The notes beneath the pieces were generated by a model. It ran no database searches, was not told where the DNA came from, and was given only the letters and a program-made list of their open reading frames with translations. A program made the translations under genes and the position numbers. Source: Paenibacillus sp. USDA918EY (GTDB lineage: Bacteria > Bacillota > Bacilli > Paenibacillales > Paenibacillaceae). Taken from it: a DNA stretch of 64,000 nt. Location: positions 1 to 64,000 of the forward strand of contig NZ_WTWY01000020.1 of NCBI RefSeq assembly GCF_009870825.1. The letters run 5' to 3'. Shown here one piece after another: positions 1-7,175 of this stretch. Each line of letters begins with the position of its first letter. Position 1 is the first letter of the stretch.

Positions 1-475
1 TCAGCCAGTCCTGCCATTCATCCACCCTCGTGAAACCAAGTCTGGTCTTCACGCTAACAGGCAATCCTCCTGCCTTGGCTGCTTGGATGATGTCAGCCGC
101 AACCTCTGGACGGAGAATTAAGCCGCTTCCCTTCCCATTGCATGCCACATTATGGACAGGACAACCCATATTGATGTCGATCCCTTTAAATCCCAACTTC
201 GCCATACCGATACTCATCTTTTCAAAATACTCCGGCTTATCGCCCCATATATGCGCAACCATCGGTTGTTCATCCTCGGTAAAGAGCAAACGGCCGCGCA
301 CGCTATGATTGCCTTCCGGGTGACAATAGCTCTCCGTATTCGTAAACTCCGTAAAAAACACATCCGGTCTTCCTGCTTTACTTACGACATGACGAAAAAC
401 AACGTGCGTCACATCCTCCATCGGCGCAAGCACAAAAAAAGGCCGGGGTAAATCAAGCCAAAAATTGTTATTCAC
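1..475 (-). CDS. tRNA-dihydrouridine synthase (partial, 3' end outside window)
   Basis: FMN-dependent TIM-barrel enzyme that reduces uridines in the tRNA D-loop. The visible N-terminal part contains the family's flavin-site start (LAPMEDVTH) and the segment INMGCPVHNV, whose Cys is the usual proton donor. I chose the GTG at 475, preceded by GAAAGGA at about 12 bases, because it adds the residues leading into the barrel; the first downstream start would cut the APMEDVT motif. The gene runs off the left edge after about 158 codons, roughly half the normal length. The Dus family is clear; the subfamily is not resolved. Confidence 0.9.
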   Translation of the reverse strand, partial: MNNNFWLDLPRPFFVLAPMEDVTHVVFRHVVSKAGRPDVFFTEFTNTESYCHPEGNHSVRGRLLFTEDEQPMVAHIWGDKPEYFEKMSIGMAKLGFKGIDINMGCPVHNVACNGKGSGLILRPEVAADIIQAAKAGGLPVSVKTRLGFTRVDEWQDWL

Positions 476-803
476 TTCAAACTCAAATCCTTTCTAGAAT
501 ACAGCTTCAAACTTTGACCCAAAATATTGCGCCTAATGTTCGACTTCTTGTCCACTTATATCATGCCTAATAACTTATTGATTAAACAGGAGTACACTTG
601 GTCATCCAACCAAGCAGCTACTTCAAAAATAATTTATTTACAGTCGTTCTTCCTGACAATATTATATATCAAATTAAACGGAAATTTTTATCTTGTCAGA
701 CTATAGGAAAAAGAACCCATTCCCCAATCAGAAATTCGTTCTCTTTACATTATACTAAATCCAGCCAAGCCATGCTCTCCACATGAGCGGAAGGCTCGAG
801 TTC

Positions 804-953
804 TCACCTCAGAAAATAGGCCTGAGCTTCTCTATCCATCTCGCCAATACTCGCTTGCCAAATATCCTCCTGCAGCCGATCCCTTCCAAAATCAGTTGAT
901 CCAGCAGCGGACAAGTGATAGGATTTAAGTATAAAGAAACCGTTTTTCGGCAT
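804..953 (-). CDS. Small ORF, 49 codons, possible gene remnant
   Basis: An ATG-started ORF with a charged, helix-like C-terminal half (DIWQASIGEMDREAQAYFLR). The composition looks like real protein rather than random translation. There is no ribosome binding site before the ATG, and I do not recognise the family. It may be the surviving tail of a larger gene. Confidence 0.25.
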   Translation of the reverse strand: MPKNGFFILKSYHLSAAGSTDFGRDRLQEDIWQASIGEMDREAQAYFLR

Positions 954-1038
954 ACACTAAAAAGAGCCTTTGCCGCGGTAACAGCAATGACTTGCAGGAC
1001 AAAAGCTGTGGAACCCACGGCGCGCAAAGAATTAATCT

Positions 1039-1088
1039 AAGCGAAACCCACCGAAGGCGGTCAACCTTTATGCGGTGGGTTTTCGCTT
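1039..1088. terminator. Stem-loop, possible terminator
   Basis: AAGCGAAACCCACCG at 1039-1053 pairs with CGGTGGGTTTTCGCTT at 1073-1088, with one bulged base and a 19-base loop. No strong T-run follows on either strand, so a terminator role is inferred only from stem strength. Confidence 0.45.
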
Positions 1089-1241
1089 GTTTAGCTTCCG
1101 CCACCTGCGGTATGCTCGGGACTTTCATACGTTAGTCGATTGCGCTGCCAAGCGCACCAAAAGCCCAAGCATTTTTGCTTGAGCTTCTCCTTGATCCATG
1201 GGGAATCTCCGTGTCAAAGATGTAACTTTCTTTAATTCATT

Positions 1242-2243
1242 CTAGTTCTTACCGCCATACCCCTTATATGTTGCATAAACTTCATCTGCATATAGATTTG
1301 CCAGAATAGGACGGCCATAAGAATCTGTAGCTCCCGGATACCAGTAATCTCCTCCGTTATAGTGTAATAATCCGTTATATATATTTCCAAACTTAACAAT
1401 CTTCTCATCTAAAATCATTGCGCCCATGCTTACCTGATCTTGTTCACTGCTGTGATTATAAGTACGGCCAAATGTTGAGCTGAATTGGGATAAATAAGCA
1501 TTACGCGTGTTTGGTTCTACCTGCATCAATCCGTCGCCAGCTGATGGACTGCCTGGTAAGCCTGCTCCAAAGCTGCTTTCCTTTTTGATCACAGCACTCA
1601 GCAATAAAGCAAAATCTCCGCCTTTGCCAAATCTATTGTCCACATTCATTACATATGTCCATATGTTGCTTGGAACTTCGGAAGGCTTTGTTACTGAAGG
1701 AGATGGTGATCCCGTATAAATCTTTACCGATGACATTTTGTCATTGACATCGTTGCCGACCCAGGCAGAATCCGAAGTATAGGTCCATTTTGTTCCTCCA
1801 AAATTATCATGCTCATATACTTCAACAGTCCAGCCGCTAGGAACCTTGAGAGAGGACATCCAGTCATTCGGAATTCCGTTTGCGTTCAACTGGGACAGCG
1901 TATAATTGCCTATTCCGAGTGTCACTGCTTTTCCACCATAGTTTATATCTGCATAAAATGTTACTCCGTTTGTTATCGGTGGTGTGGTTCCGCCGCTACC
2001 GCCTTTCTGCCATAAAGCAGGAACATTGGGTGGTTCCCAACCTACGAGAGAAGTATGTGCCTGAAGACAGGAATAAGTACTTCCACTATATGTTACCGTA
2101 TCATTTACTGCATATGCAGTATCTGGAGCCCATGCTCCTCTAGCGGCTGCGCTCACCGGTAAGACTGCGCAAAATGTCGATATGAATACTGCTAAAACTA
2201 CCATTAGTGGGAGGGCTTTAAAAGAAAACTTTTTATTAGTCAT
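1242..2243 (-). CDS. Secreted three-domain lysozyme/transglycosylase-like protein
   Basis: A secreted protein of 333 residues that probably attacks cell-wall or chitin-like polymers. A signal peptide with a hydrophobic core ends near SAAA at about residue 34. Next come a CBM5/12-type chitin-binding module (AWAPDTAYAVNDTVTYSG, Trp/Tyr rich), a beta/gamma-crystallin domain with two FYADINYGG/VYEHDNFGG strands and Ca-binding NDWMSS and NDKMSS motifs, and a C-terminal lysozyme/SLT-like domain. The last domain shows the catalytic-type KKESSF, GDGLMQVEP and LLHYNGG. I chose the second ATG (2243), 7 bases after AAGGAGG; the ATG two codons earlier lies directly on that site. The domain order is unusual; substrate is inferred. 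Confidence 0.85.
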   Translation of the reverse strand: MTNKKFSFKALPLMVVLAVFISTFCAVLPVSAAARGAWAPDTAYAVNDTVTYSGSTYSCLQAHTSLVGWEPPNVPALWQKGGSGGTTPPITNGVTFYADINYGGKAVTLGIGNYTLSQLNANGIPNDWMSSLKVPSGWTVEVYEHDNFGGTKWTYTSDSAWVGNDVNDKMSSVKIYTGSPSPSVTKPSEVPSNIWTYVMNVDNRFGKGGDFALLLSAVIKKESSFGAGLPGSPSAGDGLMQVEPNTRNAYLSQFSSTFGRTYNHSSEQDQVSMGAMILDEKIVKFGNIYNGLLHYNGGDYWYPGATDSYGRPILANLYADEVYATYKGYGGKN

Positions 2244-2384
2244 TTTCATACCTCCTTGTATCGATCTGTGGCTCACCATGAGACGGTCCACAGGTTTTAA
2301 CTGTACTATTTTCAATGTATGTAAGTAAGCATTATTTGTGAACCCGTAATTATTCTGAGCATTCCAGTTTTTTTGACCAGGACA

Positions 2385-2690
2385 TTAGCCTTTGCATCCG
2401 GAATAGCGGATTCTGAAGTTGGCATGTTCCACCATAGGATGTTCCTTAAGGTAATCCAGAGCTTTCTTCATTTCTGCAGGATTAATGAAACCCAATTGTA
2501 AGCGCTTAAATTTTTCGTCGAATTCTGCTCACCCAAATACCATAAATCCAAAACTGTCATAAAAGTCCACTGTATGAGGATTTTGCTCGTTTACATCAAC
2601 CTATGATGCCGCATACTCTTGAATTACCTTGGTAATCTGGCTCTTGCCTATACTTTACCAATCCAAGCTGGCTTTTTATGATATAAAAAG
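2385..2690 (-). pseudogene. Decayed GNAT acetyltransferase remnant plus unknown tail
   Basis: Reading one minus-strand frame gives SIGKSQITKVIQEYAAS, stop, VDVNEQNPHTVDFYDSFGF, stop. This is the acetyl-CoA loop and C-terminal strand typical of GNAT enzymes (VNEQNxxAxxFYxxxGF), broken by three in-frame stops. The same frame continues open for about 45 codons (EMKKALDYLKEHPMVEHANF) to a TAA at 2385-2387. I do not recognise that tail. No intact start remains. Confidence 0.55.
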
Positions 2691-2722
2691 GAAAACGCCA
2701 CCCCAAATACATAAGGTAGCGT
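2684..2722 (-). terminator. Rho-independent terminator of the SDR gene
   Basis: On the minus strand ACGCTACC (2722-2715) pairs with GGTGGCGT (2702-2695), including one G.U pair, followed by TTTTCCTTTTT. It lies 23 bases after the stop of the SDR gene. Confidence 0.7.
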
Positions 2723-2744
2723 CTTGATATTTCGAATATTATTA

Positions 2745-3461
2745 TTAAGGATTGGTTGACCAAAGGCCGGCATGTTTTAGCAAAACACGTGGATGAAGTT
2801 TTAGCTGTGCAACCATTAAGTCTGCCAAATCTTCTGCTTGCATCACTTTATCCGGATTGCCGTCCGTTAAGTTGAGTTCAACGGCCATATCCGTTGCCAC
2901 CGTGCTTGGCGTTAACGTTGTAACACGAATATTATGCTTACGCACTTCAAGCATTAATGACTCGCTTAATCCGATCACTGCGGCTTTTGAAGCCGAGTAT
3001 GCACTTGTAACCGGTGCGCCTTTTTGACCGGCTGTCGAGGAGATATTAATGATGTCGCCTGTTTTGCGCTCTATCATTTCCGGTAATACCGCACGTGTTG
3101 TATAGTACACGCCTTTTACATTGACATCGATAATATTGGTCCATTCTTCAGGCGTTAATTCCATGAAGTTGCCGAATTTGGAGATGCCGGCATTGTTTAC
3201 TAAAATGTCGATGGCGCCAAGCTCTCCGCGAATGGATTCAACCGCTGCAGTGATCGAGTCTAAATCCGCTACATTTGCCGCGGCGATGGCTACCTTCACA
3301 TCATACTGTTTAAGTTCCTCTGCTACGTGTTGTAAATTTTCAAGCGTACGTCCAACAAGACCTACGTGAATACCTTCTTGAGCAAAAGCTATTGCTGTTG
3401 CGCGTCCAATTCCACGCCCTGCTCCTGTAATTAACGCCACTTTACCTTTGATTGTTTGCAT
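2745..3461 (-). CDS. SDR oxidoreductase, FabG-like 3-oxoacyl reductase family
   Basis: A classical short-chain dehydrogenase of 238 residues, predicted cytosolic and NADP(H)-linked. It shows the TGAGRGIG nucleotide loop near residue 13, NNAG near 89, the catalytic Ser in INISSTAG and the YSASK catalytic pair. The start is the ATG at 3461, 9 bases after AAGGAGTG; a longer reading upstream lacks a ribosome site. FabG-like proteins outside fatty-acid operons often have unrelated substrates, so no pathway is assigned. The gene stands alone with its own terminator. Confidence 0.88.
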   Translation of the reverse strand: MQTIKGKVALITGAGRGIGRATAIAFAQEGIHVGLVGRTLENLQHVAEELKQYDVKVAIAAANVADLDSITAAVESIRGELGAIDILVNNAGISKFGNFMELTPEEWTNIIDVNVKGVYYTTRAVLPEMIERKTGDIINISSTAGQKGAPVTSAYSASKAAVIGLSESLMLEVRKHNIRVTTLTPSTVATDMAVELNLTDGNPDKVMQAEDLADLMVAQLKLHPRVLLKHAGLWSTNP

Positions 3462-3654
3462 GGTGATCACTCCTTCATGAGATCGTTTTGAAACAACGCC
3501 GAACCCCGCATTCCACCGTTGCCTCAATATATAAACTTACAAAACAGTCATTTTCTCAATATTCGACCCCACTTATTGTATCATGACTTTATTTGAATCT
3601 GAAATGTCATTTAGGCTATAATCACCTCGAGTTGATGAGCTATTGGAAATTGCC

Positions 3655-4881
3655 TCAATCCTTATACGGATCAAACTCATCCGCTCCAGCCATGCAAACA
3701 CCAATCGGTTTCAGAACATGCATGACCTCGATTGTTTCGGCATGCGCATCCAGCACTTCTTGAAGCTTCCGGTAGACAAACGGGCTTTCGTCCGTACCTG
3801 CGCCGCGCAGCTCAACACCGAAATCCCGGACAGCCTCAAGCATTTGCTCTGTAGTAATTTGTCCTCCGCTGCGGCTACGGGTTTTCCAGTTCATTTTGCC
3901 TGCCGCTTGGGTCCGGCTCATGATTCGTCCCGCTCCATGAACGGTGCTGTAGTAAGACTCTCTGTTCTCTATGCTGTCCTTCCCTTTTACGATTACGGAT
4001 ATATCTCCCATACTGCCGCCGATAAAACCAACCTGACCGGGTGCAGACGGGGTTGCCCCTTTGCGAACGACGACGACTTCTCTACCGTTGTGCGTCTCTT
4101 TCCAAGCATAGTTATGATGGTTATGCACTTCTATGTCCGCTTCCGCCCCCAGAATGGCTAATACTTGCCGGATCACATAATCCCTGCCGGCATAGGCATA
4201 ACGTCCAGCCAGTTTCATCGCTCTGTAATACATATCGCCCAGTTCGCTGTTCAAATCCAGCAGTACTGGCGGCTGGTCCATCTTTTCACCGGGAGCGTTC
4301 GCGAGAAACGCTCTGCCGGCAGCCAGGTTGATAAAACCGCTCGCCGTTTTATGCCCGAAACCTCGGCTCCCGAAATGATTCGCAATCCACAAACGGCCGG
4401 TTTCCGTTTCTTCAAACAGGTCTACGAAGTGGTTGCCGCTGCCGACTGTGCCGAGCTGACTCTGTGCCAATGCTTTCAGCTTGTCGTGCTCCTGCTGTCC
4501 TACCGCCCTGTAAACAGCCCAATCCGGATCATCGAAAAGGTCATGGTCAACCCTCTCATTATTGACACGACCTACTCCGAAGGAGATTTTGCGAGCAATC
4601 TCATCCATGATCTTCTTCAATCCGGGCTTTATATCTTGGGCAAACAGGTTGGTTCGCACCGCTTTATTTCCGCACGCAATATCATAACCAACGCCCGAAG
4701 GAGAGATTTGCCCATCGTATACAACTACCCCGCCGATCGGCTGACTGTAGCCCTTATGATGATCTGCCATGAGCAGGGTTTGAACGACATTGCCTGTTTC
4801 TGAACACGTTTTTGCTTGAGCCAGCGCCCCGCTGTCGGGATTACCCCAGACCCGCACGCCGTCTATATTTTGATAAGCCAT
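3655..4881 (-). CDS. rtcB: RtcB-family RNA ligase
   Basis: GTP- and Mn-dependent ligase that joins 3'-phosphate (or 2',3'-cyclic phosphate) and 5'-hydroxyl RNA ends, as in tRNA repair. The 408-residue protein belongs to the shorter RtcB type. Metal and active-site motifs are present in order: MADHHKGYSQPIGGV, SGVGYDIACGNKAVR (Asp and Cys ligands), GSGNHFVDL, EVHNHHNYAW and STVHGAGRIMSR, whose His is the guanylylated residue of the family. I chose the ATG at 4881; an in-frame TTG at 4893 sits directly on the AGGAG site. It is the last gene of the Y RNA-rsr-rtcB run, which fits an RNA-repair role. Confidence 0.93.
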   Translation of the reverse strand: MAYQNIDGVRVWGNPDSGALAQAKTCSETGNVVQTLLMADHHKGYSQPIGGVVVYDGQISPSGVGYDIACGNKAVRTNLFAQDIKPGLKKIMDEIARKISFGVGRVNNERVDHDLFDDPDWAVYRAVGQQEHDKLKALAQSQLGTVGSGNHFVDLFEETETGRLWIANHFGSRGFGHKTASGFINLAAGRAFLANAPGEKMDQPPVLLDLNSELGDMYYRAMKLAGRYAYAGRDYVIRQVLAILGAEADIEVHNHHNYAWKETHNGREVVVVRKGATPSAPGQVGFIGGSMGDISVIVKGKDSIENRESYYSTVHGAGRIMSRTQAAGKMNWKTRSRSGGQITTEQMLEAVRDFGVELRGAGTDESPFVYRKLQEVLDAHAETIEVMHVLKPIGVCMAGADEFDPYKD

Positions 4882-4922
4882 ATAACCATTCAACTCCTAC
4901 ATAATGATTGCTTTCCCCATAC

Positions 4923-5066
4923 TTACAAACCTTTTGCCTCACGGAGTTTGTGAAGTCGTTCTTTTACCGAGTCTTCAGGTTCCACTTCTGATAAGCGAGT
5001 GACCGCTTCAACAAGCCGCTCGCCCCAAGAAGCAACGTTCCAGCCCTCCAATGCCTTGATCGCCAT
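4923..5066 (-). CDS. Small ORF between rsr and rtcB, function unknown
   Basis: A 47-codon frame reading MAIKALEGWNVASWGERL, then a charged, helix-forming tail rich in Glu and Arg, ending at TAA 41 bases before rtcB. The frame is open back to a TGA just after the rsr stop. The ATG has no clear ribosome binding site, so translation might depend on read-on from rsr, or this may be the surviving end of a larger gene. I do not recognise it; its position suggests a partner of Rsr or RtcB, which is inference only. Confidence 0.4.
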   Translation of the reverse strand: MAIKALEGWNVASWGERLVEAVTRLSEVEPEDSVKERLHKLREAKGL

Positions 5067-5098
5067 GTTTAGATCGGCATCCAGGCCGATTCAACATT

Positions 5099-6598
5099 TT
5101 AACCGTCCAAACTTACTCCCTCTACCCGCTCCACCAGCGAAGAATAGCCTTTAACTGACTGCGCGATATAGGAAAGCACCGTATCGCTCCAACCATAAAT
5201 GTAGAAGGTTTGCGGATCTTGATCCGGTACCATCGCATGCCGGTACGGGGCAATATCCACAATAAATGCCTTCACGTCCCGGTTCACTTTCGAACGGTAC
5301 AGTCTCAGCTGCTCATAAAACGGACTGCCGCTGTTTTGCTGCTCATCCGTGATGATGATGATTTGATCTACCTTCCTCCGCTCTTGGATCAGCTTCCGAA
5401 CAGGCGCACCTGTATCGGTTCCTCCACGAGCATGGATTTGCGCCGCCTGTGTTAAGATACTGTCTTTGCGGGAAGGCCTGGCATCCACAACCTCCGTATC
5501 AAACAGCCAGAACAACGAACTGCCCTGCGTCTTTTTATACAGCGCCAAAGCAAACACCGCGCCGATCTCTAAGTACTGGCCGTTCATCGAGCCGGAGATA
5601 TCAAGGAAAATTGCCGTCTTTTCTCCGAGTTCAGGCAGGTTGTCGAACGTAAGCTCGGCAGCTTCTCGCAAAGCATCCCGAAGCTCCGGATGATCCACCT
5701 GGCGGAATGCCGTCGCTAAACGGAATGGCAGGATTTTGGCCTTCTTCAGTGCCTGTTCGTCGGTTATGCGGTTTACGACATAGTCCAGGTTGCGTTTATC
5801 CTCCAAAACCCCGGCCCGCTGCAAAGCATTCATATGCCGGAGCAGCGCAAATGTCGGCATCTGGTAAAGCAACGCTTCCCAAACGGCTTTGGACGGCTGG
5901 ATTGCACCCGTAACCGTTTCATAAGGAAGCTTGCCGCGTTCGATCCACGCGATCTGCTCCTCCTCGGTTGAGGCGAGCTTCAGATTTTCCAAAGCCTCGA
6001 CTTGGGGCAGCAAGGCAAGGTTTGCCTCCAGTCCCCGCAAATATCGGAACAATGCCTGCTGCTTCAAGTCTTCCGGTTTCGGATGAGCGGTTGCAATGGC
6101 ATCACCCAAACTGTAGCCGCGTCCACGGCCGTTATATTTTATAGCCCAATATTCGGACACGCCGGACAAGAAACGGTTTACCTGCCGCTTGACGGCACGG
6201 CCGCCCTCTCCACGCCCCATACCTTTCAATATCATTAGAAAGTCGGATAAATCGGAAGGAATCCGAACCACGAGCAGGAAGATCTTCGCAAACAAATCCG
6301 GCCGATAAATCGAAAGAATCGCCAAGCCAAACAACGGCTGCAGTCTCATAAAGCCCTCGTTCCGAGCAAATATGATTTCCTTTGCCATAAAATTCGGGTT
6401 ACTGTTCGCCATCTCTTGATGAAGCTGTTCCGCATCGGATAGCAGTTCATTTTGATCCGCGTAAAAGGTATTGCTCATGGTATTGGTCAACAGCATCTGT
6501 AAATACTGCTCCTCCAGAGATCTTGCATATGCTGGATAGCGATCTTTATTGAGTATATTCGGTCTAAACGAACCGAACAGTTTTTTTGCCATACTCAT
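5099..6598 (-). CDS. rsr: Ro60/Rsr orthologue (TROVE plus vWA domain)
   Basis: RNA-binding ring protein that in other bacteria binds Y RNAs and tethers them to PNPase, with roles in RNA decay and repair. The 499-residue protein has an N-terminal alpha-helical TROVE region, including the conserved YWAIKYNGRGRGYSLGDAI segment, and a C-terminal vWA domain. The vWA MIDAS looks complete: DISGSM near residue 340, the Thr in GGTDTGAPV, and the Asp in IIITDEQ. The start ATG at 6598 follows GGAGG by 9 bases. It lies only about 25 bases downstream of three Y-RNA-like elements on the same strand, so RNA and protein are probably co-transcribed. Confidence 0.93.
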   Translation of the reverse strand: MSMAKKLFGSFRPNILNKDRYPAYARSLEEQYLQMLLTNTMSNTFYADQNELLSDAEQLHQEMANSNPNFMAKEIIFARNEGFMRLQPLFGLAILSIYRPDLFAKIFLLVVRIPSDLSDFLMILKGMGRGEGGRAVKRQVNRFLSGVSEYWAIKYNGRGRGYSLGDAIATAHPKPEDLKQQALFRYLRGLEANLALLPQVEALENLKLASTEEEQIAWIERGKLPYETVTGAIQPSKAVWEALLYQMPTFALLRHMNALQRAGVLEDKRNLDYVVNRITDEQALKKAKILPFRLATAFRQVDHPELRDALREAAELTFDNLPELGEKTAIFLDISGSMNGQYLEIGAVFALALYKKTQGSSLFWLFDTEVVDARPSRKDSILTQAAQIHARGGTDTGAPVRKLIQERRKVDQIIIITDEQQNSGSPFYEQLRLYRSKVNRDVKAFIVDIAPYRHAMVPDQDPQTFYIYGWSDTVLSYIAQSVKGYSSLVERVEGVSLDG

Positions 6599-6621
6599 AC
6601 TGGATTGCCTCCTTCAAATAG

Positions 6622-6739
6622 CACTGGCGAGGAAAAGGCGGGACAGGTTTGCTGCAGGAGTCGAACCTGCCGTATTGCCCGGGTTGAACCTTTGCTCGAT
6701 TAAGCTCGAAGTAACCCATCCCGGCGCCTCGCCGGCTGC
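6622..6739 (-). ncRNA. Y-RNA-like element 3 (T-arm-like module)
   Basis: The closing helix GGCGAGG (6733-6727) pairs with CCTCGCC (6632-6626). Next is the shared 5' bulge CGC, then an inner helix CGGGATGGGTT/AACCTGTCCCG of 11 pairs. Inside lie a TTCGA/TCGAG hairpin and a perfect T-arm mimic: GCAGG, loop TTCGACT, CCTGC at 6670-6654. No D-arm or acceptor is evident. The rsr ribosome site begins a few bases downstream. Confidence 0.75.
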
Positions 6740-6753
6740 TTAAGTTATTTCTT

Positions 6754-6858
6754 AACGAAGCGAGGAAATAGTTGAAAAGGCCGTTCGTGCCAATGCAGAC
6801 ACCATCAATACTTATCCCATATAAGTCGAAGGAGCCCTTTCCGGCGCCTCGCTTCGCT
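6754..6858 (-). ncRNA. Y-RNA-like element 2 (no clear tRNA module)
   Basis: Outer helix CGAAGCGAGG (6856-6847) with CCTCGCTTCG (6765-6756), 10 pairs. The internal loop has CGCC on the 5' side and AACTATTT on the 3' side, followed by the inner helix GGAAAGG/CCTTTTC. The 5' arm shares GAGGCGCCGG and TTCGACTT with its neighbours. The distal part holds a CTTAT/ATAAG hairpin but nothing resembling a T- or D-arm. It has the Ro-binding-stem layout without obvious mimicry. Confidence 0.7.
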
Positions 6859-6869
6859 ATTGCTTTATG

Positions 6870-7010
6870 AAGGATCATCGAGGAAGTTGGTCGGAAAGGT
6901 ACATGCTGCTCTACCAACTGAGCTATTCCTCCACTGGAGAAAGTTGGACTCGAACCAACGACAAGCCGATTAGAAGTCGAAGTAACCCTTCCATGCGCCT
7001 CAATGATCTT
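6870..7010 (-). ncRNA. Y-RNA-like element 1 with permuted tRNA module (YrlA-like)
   Basis: Outer helix GATCATTGAGG (7008-6998) with CCTCGATGATC (6883-6873), internal loop CGCAT/GACCAACTT, inner helix GGAAGGGT/ACCTTTCC. The distal part is a permuted tRNA: hairpin TCGA-CTTCTAA-TCGG (6980-6966); T-arm GTTGG-TTCGAGT-CCAAC (6959-6943); acceptor TTTCTCC (6942-6936); linker AGT; acceptor GGAGGAA (6932-6926); TA; D-arm GCTC-AGTTGGTA-GAGC (6923-6908). The T-loop, D-loop and the TA before the D-arm match canonical tRNA. YrlA RNAs of other bacteria carry this kind of mimic, and it lies directly upstream of rsr. Confidence 0.88.
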
Positions 7011-7112
7011 TTTTAGCCGCCGCTTTGTCGCATCGGCTTCTGTATCTATATTCGCTTATTTTGGGAGTAACGAACATGGCGAAAGTATTACGACTGGGCA
7101 CAAAGTTATCCA

Positions 7113-7141
7113 TTTCACCCAAATCCCTCCCCTGTTACAAT
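7113..7141 (+). promoter_or_regulatory. Weak sigma-A-like promoter for the WYL genes
   Basis: TTTCAC at 7113-7118, 17 bases, then TACAAT at 7136-7141. Transcription would begin near 7148, past the ATG at 7140, which supports the TTG at 7176 as the start. I could not find a convincing promoter on the minus strand for the Y RNA-rsr operon. Confidence 0.4.
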
Positions 7142-7175
7142 GGAAGAAGATGTTTCATTTGAACGGGGGATACCT

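Larger units (their letters stand above)
476..1241. other. Gene-poor interval
   Basis: No convincing full gene. It holds a hairpin at 1039-1088 and one short minus-strand ORF at 804-953, listed separately. The rest is AT-rich at 540-800 and shows nothing I can support. Confidence 0.5.

Noticed and set aside
6901..6959. A canonical tRNA gene on the minus strand
   Set aside because: T-arm and D-arm are perfect but in reversed order, and the whole lies inside a Y-RNA stem. A normal tRNA would need the D-arm first and an anticodon arm between.
7010..7140. Sigma54-type promoter for the Y RNA-rsr operon
   Set aside because: No TGGCAC-N5-TTGC pair was found on the minus strand, unlike the RtcR-controlled operons of proteobacteria.
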